From Dirofilaria immitis (taxonomy: Eukaryota; Nematoda; Chromadorea; Rhabditida; Onchocercidae), in assembly GCA_024305405.1 (NCBI GenBank), contig JAKNDB010000109.1, positions 3,844,001-3,908,000 on the forward strand: a DNA stretch of 64,000 nt, in the 5' to 3' direction. Numbering within the stretch: position 1 is the first letter of the stretch; each line of letters starts with the position of its first letter. The notes under the pieces are model-generated. The model saw only the letters and a list, made by a program, of their open reading frames with translations, ran no database searches and had not been told where the DNA came from. This document shows positions 1-12,192 of the stretch, in pieces. A program made the position numbers and the translations under genes.

Positions 1-1016
1 TAGTTTGGGTTTTTTTTTTGAAGAAACAAAATCAGCGTTTCATTACAGTAAAAGAATACTGATTCAAGTTAAAGGAAGGCAAAAGTGAAGAAAATAGCTG
101 AATATTTAGTTATTTTTCAGGTACAAAATCAGGATGAAACATTGTTGCGAGCATTTTTCGCATAAAGGGAATTTTGCTGTGATAATTTCAGAATTTTCTC
201 TTCTTAAATGCAACAGTTTTTTAATAACTTACAAAATTTACAATTTATCAAAATAATCAATCAAATGTTTTATTATATTTTTAGAAATAAAACAGGTGGA
301 TGTTTTATTGTAGTTATGCCGATCAGTTCAAAGTGTAATATGAAGGGCGAGCGTAATTTCATTCATTTTTGTTTCATTGAACAATAAGCTTCCGATATAT
401 CGAATGTGAAATTGTTAGTTTGTTAATCTATTCGACTTTCCGATGGATGTAATTTGAAATATCTGTAACTTTTACATAGTCGGTTATTTATCAAAGCATA
501 TAATAATGACGGATTATTTTAAAATTTGTCTATTAAAATTATTTCATGTTGTTCGAAATTTTTTGGATGAAAAATGTTGCTTGATAATGTAATGTTTCTA
601 AATAAGGAGTTTGATTTTCGAACTTATATATCTTCTTTTCATTTGCTCGAGCCAGACCAGCGAGTAGCGCTTCGGTATTAATAGGTATTATATATCTGAC
701 AATCCTATGTAATTCTTGTTTCATAACCTTTGCAATTTATGTGTTTTTGAACTAGATATATATAACTTTATGACGCTATAAGTTACGATTTATTAAGCCT
801 CGAAATTTCTTCAGTTTAATGGAATTGAAAAGTTAGGAACCAAAGTCTAACAAAATGTCACGTTGATTCTAGTATTATGAACTTTTGCTCTCGTTATATC
901 TACTAATTCACTTTAAGCCAAATACTATCTACTCGTCTGCTGTGGCCCTATTCAAGCATGTACGACAGACATATGAAAGACTACAGTAATTTATCATTTG
1001 ATCTTCTTAAAGAGAT

Positions 1017-1409
1017 TTGGTTTTTAAGATGCAAAATTTCCTATTAATGTTAATTATTTGTCAGTTGTTTTGTTCTTCTTTTAATAGTTTTGATATCTTT
1101 TTTAGAATTTGTCATGCATATATACAAGGAAATATTGTATTACAGCGTTATGCGACCAATAAAAAAATCCTCCGTGACATAACTTTTTCAAAGTTGCTAA
1201 GACTAACAGTAAAGAATAAAAATAAAATTGCCCAAAATTTGGGCAAGCATTTACAGAAAAACAGTTGCTCTACACGAACATTAGTTTCGTCTTCGCGATA
1301 TCCCATAAAAATTGGAACAAAAAGTCATTTCTGTAAAATGCATGTTGAATTATTTCGAGCAGGTAGAGCAGATGGATGGATCAATGTGAACACTTCTAAT
1401 TCAAAATGA
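1017..1409 (+). CDS. Hypothetical 130-aa ORF with N-terminal hydrophobic leader
   Basis: Single uninterrupted ORF. The first 25 residues are hydrophobic with a Cys/Ser-rich end (LLMLIICQLFCSSF), which would suit a signal peptide. The remainder is basic (many Lys/Arg) with scattered Cys and no domain I recognise. An internal ATTACAG resembles an acceptor, so part could be intron. It is the longest ORF in the first 4 kb, which is the main argument for it. Chance remains plausible because the region has no neighbouring exons. Confidence 0.25.
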   Translation: MVFKMQNFLLMLIICQLFCSSFNSFDIFFRICHAYIQGNIVLQRYATNKKILRDITFSKLLRLTVKNKNKIAQNLGKHLQKNSCSTRTLVSSSRYPIKIGTKSHFCKMHVELFRAGRADGWINVNTSNSK

Positions 1410-2548
1410 ACTGTGAGAAACAAGTTGTTGAGAGAACAGTACGGAGCTTTACATCATTTCATAAATTTCAAAGGATAAATGTATTTCTTTAATAGAGAGT
1501 TCGAGAACTGGTTGCTTCGTTTCATTTACGAGCTTCGCCATTATTTTGTTTATTAGCTTTTGCGTTGAACTGTCTAATCCGTCGTGTGAGGAGAAAAAAT
1601 TCTGAAGCGCATGTTGATGTGATATAATATAAAACAGAATATAAATTATATCATTTTTACCAGAATTTAGTGAAGACAAATATATTCAAAAATTGGGATA
1701 GTTTTAAAAAAATCGTCGAGAGCATATTGCTATTTCTTACATTATCCGTAAGACTGTCCTATCATTCAATATAGCGTATCTTATATAAGGAATTCAGGAA
1801 ACAGACATTTTATTATTTGTAATTGAAGATATAAAATAATCGTAGCGGTTATTTCGTCTTCACTAACCATTATTATTCAACACAGAAATATAATACTGCT
1901 ATACATTTGAACATGTGCAACTGCCACTCAAGAGTAAAAGAAATAAAAGATGAAAGATCAGTGTATGTTCCTATAATGTTAAAAATTACTTTGAATTGGA
2001 CATTTTTTCCAGTATTTTTTAGAATGAATTTCTGTTTCACTTTTTTACATTAGTTAATAAAAACAAGGAACAGTTACATACCATGAATCTTTTTCGCTTT
2101 CCTTATTCGATTATCACACATCCTCTGGATATTTTGAGTATTTTGTGTATCTCAAACTCTTTGGCTAAATTTTCGGATACCTTAAGTATTACAGATGACT
2201 TAAGTTAAACAGTATAGTATGACCTTAAATTCCTCTTTACCTTCAGCATTTGGAATACTTTAAGCAATAGGACATTTTAATTACTCCAAATTTCAATGAA
2301 CAACATGGATGCATTAGGCTTTTCGAATGTGATGAGTTCCCGATCTCTTATCTCATTACTTCAGTAGAAGTCTTTCATTAGATCTTTTAAGATAATTAAA
2401 AGAAAGCTAATACCAAAATTTTAGTATAAAAGAATAAAAAAAAAAGAAAGGACGAATTATTTTACTACCTACTTCCTCGCTTTCTCACCCTTTGGAAAGT
2501 TTGGCAAATCCGGTTTCCAAGTGCCGAATTTCTGGGCTCCTACTTACT

Positions 2549-2731
2549 TTCGATCAACATTAAAGTTTGCTCTTCTTCGTTTGAAATGGCAAGTACTTTT
2601 CTCAGTACTTTTCCGCAAAAAAATACGAAAAGAATTATCGAAAAAATAAATAATAAGCAAAAATAATAGCCAGTGTCATGTAATCCCGACAATTCAATAT
2701 AACGAGATGATACCATCACAAGCAAAATCAT
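2549..2731 (-). CDS. Candidate exon of a single-pass membrane protein
   Basis: The reverse strand is open from an ATG at 2731 and ends at a consensus GTAAGT donor after about 61 codons. It encodes a 20-residue hydrophobic segment (YYFCLLFIFSIILFVFFCG), then a basic KVLRKV stretch and an acidic EEEQ patch, an order typical of a membrane helix with a cytoplasmic tail. A short DTGYYFC just before the helix resembles the end of an Ig domain but is too short to claim one. No partner exon was found downstream in the right phase. Confidence 0.25.
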
Positions 2732-4445
2732 TAGCCCATCTGTATCGATAATTCATTCTGGAAATGAAATTATGAAATTGAATTTTCGATAAGTAAACAA
2801 ATAACAGCGCAGTAGTAATAGAAGTAAAACTATGGGACAGCAGTTGTTGTCATTACTGTTTTTAATTACGACAAATACCCAATATCAATACTACCTATAG
2901 CAATTGATAACTTCTATTCACTGTTCCAAATTTTCATCCATTTATTTGCCCATTTTTAGTGCATTCTATTTGCTTCTATGAATCACGGGAATTTTCAATT
3001 TTTCTGGTAAATGAAAAACAATCAAAATAGATTATTCGAAAAATGTTATTCCTAACGTGAACCGATGGTTACATATGCAACTGATTAGATCAAAACCTGA
3101 AGTTTCATCATCGCTAGGAAACTGAAGAAAAGAAGACGAAGAGTGGTGAATGTTTTCTGCTGGGGCTGTTAGAAGGAGTTATGACAATTTGAGGACAGAC
3201 GAGCAAAACTTCTTGCTGTTGTTCCATGTCGTTGTTGTTGATGATAACGGTGGTAGTGGTATTAATATGATGCCTGTGCTGTTTATACGCTAAGCATCTA
3301 ATAGCAATGGATACGTTATTTTATTCCGTACGAAATCATACAATTCATTCGATCCTAACGAATAGAGCAGGGAATCTAAATCTGTATTGAAATATTACTG
3401 ATATTTTGGTATCATGCCACCGGTTTTCTCCGTAGTCTCGCTTAAATTGTAGTATTAAATCTTTTCCTTCCAATAGGTAGTGTCAAATATTCCAAACATA
3501 GTTTTTTTAATTTTCATCCAAAAAAAAATCAAAAAATTAAAAGTCAGTTGAACTGATTGATTTTGTGAAAATACTAATTTCCGTTATTTGTTGGAAAAGG
3601 AAGGGAAAGTACATTGAATATAATGCAATAACTTTTCCAACTTTTTTTTACATCAATGACAAATTTTCAATTTTTATACTAATCGTCGTGCCCAAATTAC
3701 TCCTTCAATTCTGATTTCTTTACCTTCCATTTTCCTCGCAAATACCGTCGCCTCTTTCGTCCATGTCCTACTCTTTTAAGCCAATTTTTGTTACGGAGGC
3801 AATTGCTTAACAACAATGATACAACACATAGATGATTCAACGCTCTCTTCGCTTGTATAATATTCATTTTCATTTTTGTATCTCAGAACAACAATCTAAG
3901 CATTAATTTCATTTTTTTTTGAAATGTATAAGATTTTAAAAATTTAAGTATTAATTAAATTTTAATGAAATGGCTTGAAATGTTCTGCTTGCTAACAAGG
4001 TTTTAATTATGACAAATGGAGGCAGAAATAAAAAAAGTTATTTAATCAAGCATGTATCATTTTATCATTGGAAAAAACTGACTTGGATATTGTCGCATGA
4101 AAGTACTGTCATATATTTATTGATACGTTTGAATAGTAGTTGTCGCTAACAGCCTAATTAGCTAATTAAAATGGAGATAATAGTACCGTAAACCTCTTCC
4201 AGCAAACACTTTTATGCCCCTATCAAATGCGTAGTTGATGATATTTATTTATATCTAAATTAATAGTTTTGACGTAACCCTTGATGGAACGTTTTGAATA
4301 TAAAATAGAATTTTTATTTATTGATTTGATCAATACAATGTTTGTTAATATATATATTTCAGCAACTTGTTGTAATTTTTAGCATTTATCTAATTTAAAG
4401 TATTTTTGATAGTATTCAAAACAGTGAGCATGAATTTCTCCCAAA

Positions 4446-5327
4446 ATGATTCAAATTAAAAAGCTCTTCCTTATAGTAGCAAAAATGCGATTGCTATTCC
4501 AACGACATGCGATTTGTGTAACGATATTTGTATATCCTATTCTAATAACATACTGCGAAAACAGCGATGAGTATAAAGAGGTGTCCAACAGGCGACTTAC
4601 TGATCAGATTGCCGAGAAAGCCAAGCAAACTGTCGTTGACATTAGTGAAGTGATGAAATCTCAACAATCTGTATTGGAATGTGACGGCAAAAAGTTTGTT
4701 CATTTCTTTTTCTTCTTTCTTTTTTTGTTTAGATCAAAAGGATTACAATTGGCAAATCCATAAAATTTAAATTTAATGATGGTATTAAGTAATTGATATC
4801 AATAATTCGTTTCTCTTAAAGTAAAAGAATGAGAAATATTTATTGAAGGATCTTAGACATAATATTTATATTAGATTAAAAGATTAGAGAAAGAAAACTT
4901 GTATTTATTTAACTGAATAATGAAATTGGTATACAAACGCCAGTAATTATAATTAGTAAAAATTTCATGTGGGAAAATTTGATTCCAAACTAATTTGTTA
5001 TCATTTTTTGTTAGATCACTCTTTAGCTTTAGTTAATACAAAATTTGTAAATTATAGATGTCCAAACAACAACATTTTCGTATTTTATCAATGCTGTGAA
5101 AGTGTTCCCAAAGAATGTTGTTGGCATATTCGATATTGGCTTACGTAAGTGTTCGGATTTCTGAATTATGAATACCTAAAAATCTGAGATTTTTTCCATT
5201 TCTCAACCATAACAATTTTCTTTACATTGTATAAAAATTCATTTTTAGTATTGTATTAATATTAATACTACTCAAAATGCTTTGGTCTGGTTTGGTATGG
5301 TGTATAAGGAAAGCATGTCACGATTGA
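4446..5327 (+). CDS. Small Cys-rich type I membrane protein (CC/CCW motif), 3 exons
   Basis: Three exons join in phase: 4446-4693, 5058-5144 and 5249-5327, with introns starting GTTTG and GTAAG and ending ATAG and TTTAG. The product is about 137 residues, or about 124 from the second Met. It has a hydrophobic leader (AICVTIFVYPILITYC), a charged helical lumenal part, then a Cys cluster ordered C..C......YQCC....ECCW, and immediately after it a membrane helix (IVLILILLLKMLW) and a short basic tail ending KACHD. Small proteins with paired Cys next to one membrane helix occur in the Shisa and WBP1/VOPP1 families. The resemblance is only in layout, so I give no name. The exact in-phase joins and the motif at the splice make a real gene likely. 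The weak GTTTG first donor is the least certain part. Confidence 0.6.
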
Positions 5328-7538
5328 AGAATGAAGAGTCTGTTTATTTATATTCGATGATTGAAATAAACAAACGAATTACTCTATCGCCTATAAAAAC
5401 GACAACTTGATGATTCACTTGAAATACGATGTCATATTATGCCCTTGTTAACTTCTTAATTGAAATTTTCTTTGGACGAATCTTTGAATTTAGTCACGAC
5501 TTTCTTTAACTTTAACTTCGACTTTGACATGCTACCTATTTCTTCCGAAATGGAGTTTTTAAAAATATTTAAAATATTTTCAATCAAATTTGGAGTAACA
5601 CTTATCTTTTATTGAAAATGTTTTTGGAAGTGATGTTCAAGTAGAAATGAAATTTTAAAAATCCAAGTTATGATTTAAAAACAAACATATATTCATTTTC
5701 ATTTACTTTTCAAAATTTTTTCCCTCTGTTAATATCAGAAGTATCTGCTGGTCAAAATCTATTTGATTACCTTGTAATCGATCAGTAACGCAGTATGATA
5801 ATCATACTAAACTTTCTTATAATGTGTGCTTTTGTTATTGCTGTGATTAGAATTTGAATAGTTACTGCATTTTTGCATAGTTTTTTGACTGAAATATCAT
5901 GGCACAATAACTGACCAATGAATCGGTCATATTTTCTCTGCAAAGCAAAAATTTATAGAATATTTGAATACTTCCAAAAATCCTAGCTGCAATATTTAAA
6001 ACATTTCCAGAGGATGTGCATTTTATTGAGAAAAGTCTGCAAAAATAAATTTATACATCAACAAATTTGTACGATAAAGTGATTACACTTTCTATATAAA
6101 TGAAACAGTATTCAAAAGCATCAACGATTTCAAATAATAAAAATGATACAGAAATACTTCGATATAAGGAAAACAATTTTAAGCTATCACTTGGATATTT
6201 ATATTCAAAATGAAAATTTTTCAGGGATTTGTTAAGATAGCTTGTTTAAGTTTCCTACCCACTGGCAATTTAAAGTGGTTAAGGATCTGCACTGTCTATT
6301 AGTTGTTTACAATGCTTAAAACATTATAGTTCTAAAACAATTACATTCTGAGTGTATACAGTTTAGTTCACAAGTTACAAATCACCAAGGACAAATTTAT
6401 TTCTTGAAAGCATCATATCCTTTTTCACATCGCTTTCCATCCAGATATTTCTAGTAGCCTAAATTATGCTGAGGCCTTCGGAATGAATTTAGCACAACTC
6501 TCCTCCCGTTAAGTTATAGATTTAACCGAATTCTGTTCAGGAGTTTTAACCCAGTAGTTCATATTATGGATCGTTCACGGCTAGAAGTAACCAATCCAAA
6601 ACATTGCCAACGTTCACGTAGAACTCACGGAAATTATCCAATCATTTCTCAATCATATTGGGCAACGCTATTAAACACTATTGAAGAACTTTGTGTCCTA
6701 GCGGATTCACACATTGCTTGTATCTGTCATAATATAAAATTCATTATTATCGATAGCTAATTATTTCTCTTTTCAATAACACAATCCCACCAGCCTAATC
6801 ATTTATAATTTGCGCCAAATTCTCTTCCTGAAGATATTCTATAAATTCCCCGCTCAAGAGAAGGATTGCACCCATGTCACAGGATTCACATTTACCGTGA
6901 CAAATTGCATTCCAACTTGTTATTCTGCACATTCAAGAATTTTTTTTTTCATTCTTAAATTCATTTCTTAAATGGAAGAATAAGCCCACCGATAAAATCA
7001 TCATAAAAAGCAGAACTCCTATAAGCCATGTATGTAAATAAGTTGTGCTAATTACTAGAAAAGACTAAATAAAGTTACATATGAGTAATCTGTTTGTTCG
7101 AAAGAAGTATAAGAATGCTTGCGAAATATAAATTTTGTTTTACCTGAAATATAAACATTAATTATACCTTAAAAGACATAACAACAAAAGTCGGAGGTAC
7201 AACAATACTTTCTAGTTAACTTCAAGAATAGCGACAATCAATGCTTCCATTGCACTCAGTTAATCAGTTAAAAATCGAAAACTATTCTGCTTTATAATAT
7301 GTTGGATTTTAAATTTCTTGCTTTCTACAAAAAATTCCAGACAAAAAAGTTCACTTAATATTTTCAGTAGTTATAAAGAAAATATGAAAATCAAAAAAGA
7401 TTAACATTTATGAATAAGTACAAAGATGCAAATATTAGTAAAACGAGAGTCACAAGGACAAATACATAAATGTTGAAGATATATATTAATAAAATGAAAA
7501 CTATTATTTGATGACAAGGAATCCTTTTTTTCTAAAAC
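5328..7538. other. Intergenic DNA, nothing recognised
   Basis: AT-rich sequence without a supported exon. A 64-codon ORF at 6566-6760 (+) has no acceptable neighbours or protein-like features. The right end is the 3' side of the GPKOW gene, which is on the other strand. Confidence 0.5.
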
Positions 7539-10500
7539 TCAATCAAAAGAATCGAGATATTCACAGATATCATCAAAACACACAGTAACAATTTCATCAG
7601 TAGTTATCAACCTAGCGATAACCATATGTTTTTTCTTATCTCTCGCTTCCAGCACTGCAATATTCCCACGAAATGGACCATTTACAATCATCAATCTTTT
7701 TCCCTCATTTTTGGTATGACTGTTTGTAGCCAATGTTCACTGATTTCTGAAAACACATTAATATTAAGATTCATTAAAAATAAAAGATGCAAATGAAATC
7801 GGAAAACGCTATAATTAAGGACACCTGTAAAATAATAACTTACGGAAATACTTATTTCCAGAAGAATCTTCCACAGTGCAGTTTTCACGATCGACCGCAT
7901 CCAAAATTCGAACCTTTTCATTGTAAAGCTTTCCATTCTGAAAGTATACGAATCTTTAGATTCCTAATATTTTTATGAAAGCATTGCCAAAATGGTTATC
8001 GCCAAAACGATGAACAACTATAAGCAAACAGATCTAAATAATTACTTGTAAACTCAAGATAAAACAGTTAGTTATATTGGATTTCGATAAATTCGCTAAA
8101 TCAGTCAACTACGAAATAAAAAAGCATTGATTAAAAAAATCTCATCTCAAGAAACATAAGAATAACCTTAAATTCCTTATTGATGAATCGTACTTTCAAT
8201 TTTGGTCGTGCCCACATATTTTTCTATTTGATTTGAGAACAATTTCTGATTTCTGTTTTTGTAATTTTTGTCCTCTGATATCCTGACTTCATTATCCTTA
8301 TCTTCGAATTTATGACTTGAACGTTTGCCGTTGTCACGATAATGCTCTGCTTCAAAGCATATGTCATAAATATTTTATGAATTTTGAAAATAGAAAATAC
8401 GATATGGAATAAACAGAGCACTAGGAATAAGAACTGTGAAATTTCCCAAATTTGCTTTGCTAAGATACTGGTAGGTGAGAAGATGCTGATGCTGACTTTA
8501 AATTGCACACAGTCATCAAATCGTGTGATGCTAAAAACTGGAAGTTAATGATAATAATAGAATGTCATGAAATCGGACGAACAAAGAAAGATACATCTAC
8601 ATCTACATATTTCCCCAGCAGTCTTTTTTGGCGAATAATACTACACTTTTCTATCCAACTAAATAATATAGTAGTAAAATGCTCTATCCATCAGATTCAT
8701 GAAAAGTTACAGTACATAAAAAGTTCAGCAAAAATCTTCGATTAATTCTAAATTTCTTATTACATCAAAATTTTAAACCGAAATAACTATTTCTACTTCT
8801 GTTTTTCGTTCATATTCCTCAACAGTGACCAAAATCACAGCATAGTGACTAACGCGAACATTTTTGTTATCCACAGCTAGCTGAACAATAACGCTTGCGT
8901 TATCCTCATCGAAACTCTCTATTCTTCCGTATAAATTCCTATAAACAATTTTTACATCATTTTAAAAAAGACGATAGAAAAGAAATAAAAGTGTTATAAA
9001 ATAATTAAAAATTACTACTACATATTGATAACAGTACGAAACTGTCAAATGAGAAAATCAGCCGCACTCGCGTAAACTATTTCGATAATCTAATCTTTCA
9101 TAATCCGCATTTTTTAATACTCTAAAAAATGCAAAAATGGAAAATTAGTAACTTGACATTTAAAGTGATCATGCTGTAGAACAATAAATTTGATGCAAGC
9201 ACTAAATTTTAGAGAAAATCTAGCCAACTTTACTTCCACTAAATGTTACTATTACCTATATATTCCTTCTGTGATTTTCACAAGCGATGCCTTCTTTAAG
9301 CTTTTCAGTTTTTCCGCATCCAAATCCAAGCTTTTATCATCCGATCTCGACATAATAGCAGCACCTAATCCAAGTCCTTTTGGCCTTTTAGATGAGATTC
9401 GCAAAGGCACAACCCTGAAAATTAGAGAAAAGTAATGAGGCTAACTCACAATAGGAAAATATACTAACAGACGGAAGTAATTCTGAAATCCTATTCCAAA
9501 TAACTAAAATGATCTAAATTACCATCGCTGAAAGTTAATAAAATAAAATCTCAAAACATTTTTCCATGAGATAAAGTTACACAAATTAAATACAAATCAT
9601 ATTCTATTCCAAAACTGCAAACTTGCTTCTTGTTTGTTTTACCAATTCCTTCACCTTCTTGCCAACCACAGCCTCTTAGTACTGCGAGGCCAAATATTTC
9701 CACTGGTATTGCATTATAATCGGCATCTACACTGCTGATAGACTTATTGATATGATGGTCAACTTCATTTGCGTTCTGCAAAAACATTCATAGAAAAAAC
9801 AAAAAAAAGGATTATTTGAGAAAAATTGCATGAAACGTGACCCAAATTCCTAAAAATAATGCAAAGACATAATTAATCTAAAAACAAATTACTTTCTGAA
9901 TTGATGACGAAGTAGCTTCGGTAAGCAATTCCAGTTTCGCTAGCTCTTTTTCATTCAGTTTGCCCTCGCTCTTCATCTGTAATAATCGCTCAATCCTCCA
10001 ATCTTTTGCATTACCATTGGTATAACCAAGTCGCTTTTCGACTTCTGTATACTTTCTGATCTTAAAATAAAAGCTATAAAAGAGAAAATAAACATAATAA
10101 GTTGGTTATTTCAACCTTAGAAATCCTAAAAGCAGACGATAGAATATCAGTATTATTCAACCAACTTCGAAACTAATCCGATAAAGGAAACACTTATATT
10201 ATTTGAATCGCATTTAAAACGTAAAGATGACAAAAGAATGGTATTCACTCGTAATTCTTACAGTGTATCAGTGATCAAACTGGACTGCTGCAGAAACAAA
10301 GCAAAGTGCTAAAAATTACTGAAATAAAAATTAACGGACTCAATCATCTGTCCATTTTTATGAGTCTAAGCCGTTGTCGTTTACTTTCATTCACAGCACT
10401 TTCCGCATCATTGTCACTTTCATTATTTTCAGTTCGCAAGATATTATTCGACACTGACACCACATTCCTTTTAACAGTGGATATTGTGAATTTCACATCA

Positions 10501-10577
10501 GAAGATTTTTGACCGGACATGTCTTTAAAAACATCCGATGCGCCAGATAAACAGTAATGTTCAGGTATGGATGCCAT
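7539..10577 (-). CDS. GPKOW: GPKOW homolog: G-patch and KOW-domain spliceosome protein (one apparent frameshift)
   Basis: Exons on the minus strand: 10577-about 10344, 10060-9893, 9775-9623, 9414-9256, 8938-8779, 8223-8167, 7937-7844, 7746-7539. The order of parts matches human GPKOW: an N-terminal low-complexity part, a G-patch (FGLAVLRGCGWQEGEGIG followed by RPKGLGLGA), a first KOW module (NLYGRIESFDEDNASVIVQL), a WARPKLKVRFI linker, and a second KOW module ending FDDICEYLDSF. GPKOW binds RNA and the DHX16 helicase and acts in the nucleus during catalytic activation of the spliceosome (family knowledge). In the last exon the frame breaks in a five-A run (plus-strand T run 7697-7701); one more base would join VIPKMREK to RLMIVNGPF, as in human. 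The exon 3/4 join has one base too many, and the exon 1/2 join is unresolved, so the N-terminus is tentative. Confidence 0.88.
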
Positions 10578-11913
10578 TTACGCATTGGGTACTAAAATAC
10601 AATTATCAGTTTCAACCTGACGATGATAACAATACCAAGATCAGAAAGATCAGAAAAGCAAAAGAAAAATTAAGAAAAATTATTGCAAAAAGTCTGGAAA
10701 AATGTGAAGTACATTACCAAATCTATGCGAATTTTCAGCCACCCTGCGGTTAACAAATGTCCCGATCCTGGATGAACTACCTTTTCGATCCAAATATATT
10801 ATCAAAGATTATATTGTCGAAGAATCTTGAAAAACCAAGTTAAAACCTTAGGAACATAAATATACCCACGACCTGATTTCAAAATGAAGACTTCAGAAAA
10901 GCTTACTGCTCCTTTGGAAAAGAATAGAAAATCCACCACCTGGTTTATTAGACAAATCGTTTCCATGCGTTGTGACATAGCGTTAAAGCACCATAATAAA
11001 AACAGTGTGAAAACATCTGTCCCATGACAAATAAGCTTACGAAATGCCGGAATCGGAATCCAATGACCAAAATTAGGTCATGTTTGTCCTTTTATACTCT
11101 TTTGAAAAGAAAACAATATTAGAAAACATTCTTTCGTTCAGCAATCCATTAGTCTAGAGTAAGAGCTAGAGACATCCAACACATATCGAAAGACGACCAA
11201 TGTGTCACTTCATCATATCTTGAGCTCAGTTGTGGCATTACCGATTGGAAACATCCTTTTAAAGAATGTTACAATATGCGAGAAAAACTAATTAATTACC
11301 TTCACTCTATCTTATCTGCCATCCCTAAAACTTTTTATTTGCGTAACGATAACGTCGCAACAGCTGCAGACTTTCTGGACCCCAAAATACTCCTTATTCT
11401 TATCGTCGTGTTGGTTACGGTTATTACCGCAGCCCGATACGCGCCTCAATTCTCAATACTAACAATTTTGCAGAATACACCAGGAAAGGGAGTTGAGGGA
11501 TTTGAACGGACCCTTTTCGGTAAACTGTGGTTTGTATTAGACCGATTGGTGTTTTGCGGATGACTCTAATTCTCAGTGCGATTGTTCGTTCTCGTGGTAG
11601 GCTTGATGGTTGTTTGTTTTCCTGCTTCTTTCCAAATTTAGTTTCCGATTCCCGTTTCGTTTGTGGTGCTCATGTAAGTGGAAAGAATCATAATGTCGTA
11701 AGTAATCTGTATTCAGCATATTTTTGAAATATTTTCCTCATACATATCTCGGTTTTTAAGCAGTAAATGAAAGTAGGAAGAATCAAGGATTTTGTATTCA
11801 GCAACTTTCCTCGATGACATCTTATTCTCTTTTCTTTTTCAAAGTAATTTGGGAGCATACATTCTAATAATCTCATATCAGCCTCGAACTACTCATTTTA
11901 TCAATTCACTTAC
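10578..11913. other. Intergenic DNA with a somewhat GC-richer patch
   Basis: Between 11040 and 11720 base composition is visibly less AT-rich and all frames stay open longer than usual, including a 95-codon plus-strand ORF at 11276-11563 and about 80 codons in one minus frame. No frame gives a recognisable domain or good splice sites. It could hold damaged exons of the minus-strand gene starting at 12013, or just be unusual spacer. Confidence 0.4.
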
Positions 11914-12013
11914 CTGAGATCTGAGCTTCATTGGTCAGAACCCGACGTTGTTTATCTAGTTTTCTCAAAGCTTGTAAATTATGTCGCTCAATATTTCGAT
12001 ATTTTTCATTCAT
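11914..12013 (-). CDS. Candidate first coding exon of a coiled-coil-type gene
   Basis: An ATG at 12013 opens 33 codons rich in Glu, Arg, Lys and Leu (MN EKYRNIERHNLQALRKL), and the exon ends in phase 1 at a strong GTAAGTG donor. The heptad-like Leu/Arg pattern suggests a coiled coil. Its ATG lies only 179 bp from that of eIF1A on the opposite strand, so the two genes probably share a promoter. I could not place the following exons: the DNA downstream on this strand (11.0-11.7 kb) is open but does not splice cleanly. The product is unidentified. Confidence 0.5.
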
Positions 12014-12192
12014 CTTCAGTCCTTTTGATCGAAGTCAGATTATTTTGTTGCTGGATATCGTATTTAAGTAAGCTATGAAATAGTAGTTGTTTTCATGATT
12101 ATTACCTGTGAAATAACTTACTTTTTAATGTTAAAATGATTTAAACAGTTTTCCAAAGATTCAAAGTAGCAGATTTCGAACAGTTTGTAGAA
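12014..12192. promoter_or_regulatory. Probable shared divergent promoter region
   Basis: A 179-bp spacer separates the start codons of the minus-strand coiled-coil exon and eIF1A. GTTTGTAG ends at 12190, two bases before the eIF1A ATG. In nematodes an acceptor this close to the start often receives a trans-spliced leader. The promoter role is inferred from spacing alone. Confidence 0.4.

Larger units (their letters stand above)
1..4445. other. Intergenic DNA with weak candidate exons only
   Basis: No gene can be assigned here. Three stretches look mildly protein-like. A 130-codon ORF at 1017-1409 (+) opens with a hydrophobic leader (MQNFLLMLIICQLFCS from its fifth codon) and has no homolog I recognise. 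At 2540-2731 (-) an open stretch encodes one membrane helix followed by an acidic patch and ends at a GTAAGT donor. At 539-724 (-) there is a 61-codon ORF. Without expression data these cannot be told from chance ORFs in AT-rich DNA. Confidence 0.5.

Noticed and set aside
1449..1679. 76-codon minus ORF with helical C-terminal part
   Set aside because: Composition is somewhat protein-like, but no phase-compatible partner exon or start context was found.
2560..2731. DTGYYFC resembling the end of an immunoglobulin domain
   Set aside because: Only seven residues directly before a membrane helix, with no upstream beta strands or partner Cys.
8224..8508. 94-codon minus ORF
   Set aside because: It lies inside a GPKOW intron and ends next to a real exon; no homology or splice support.
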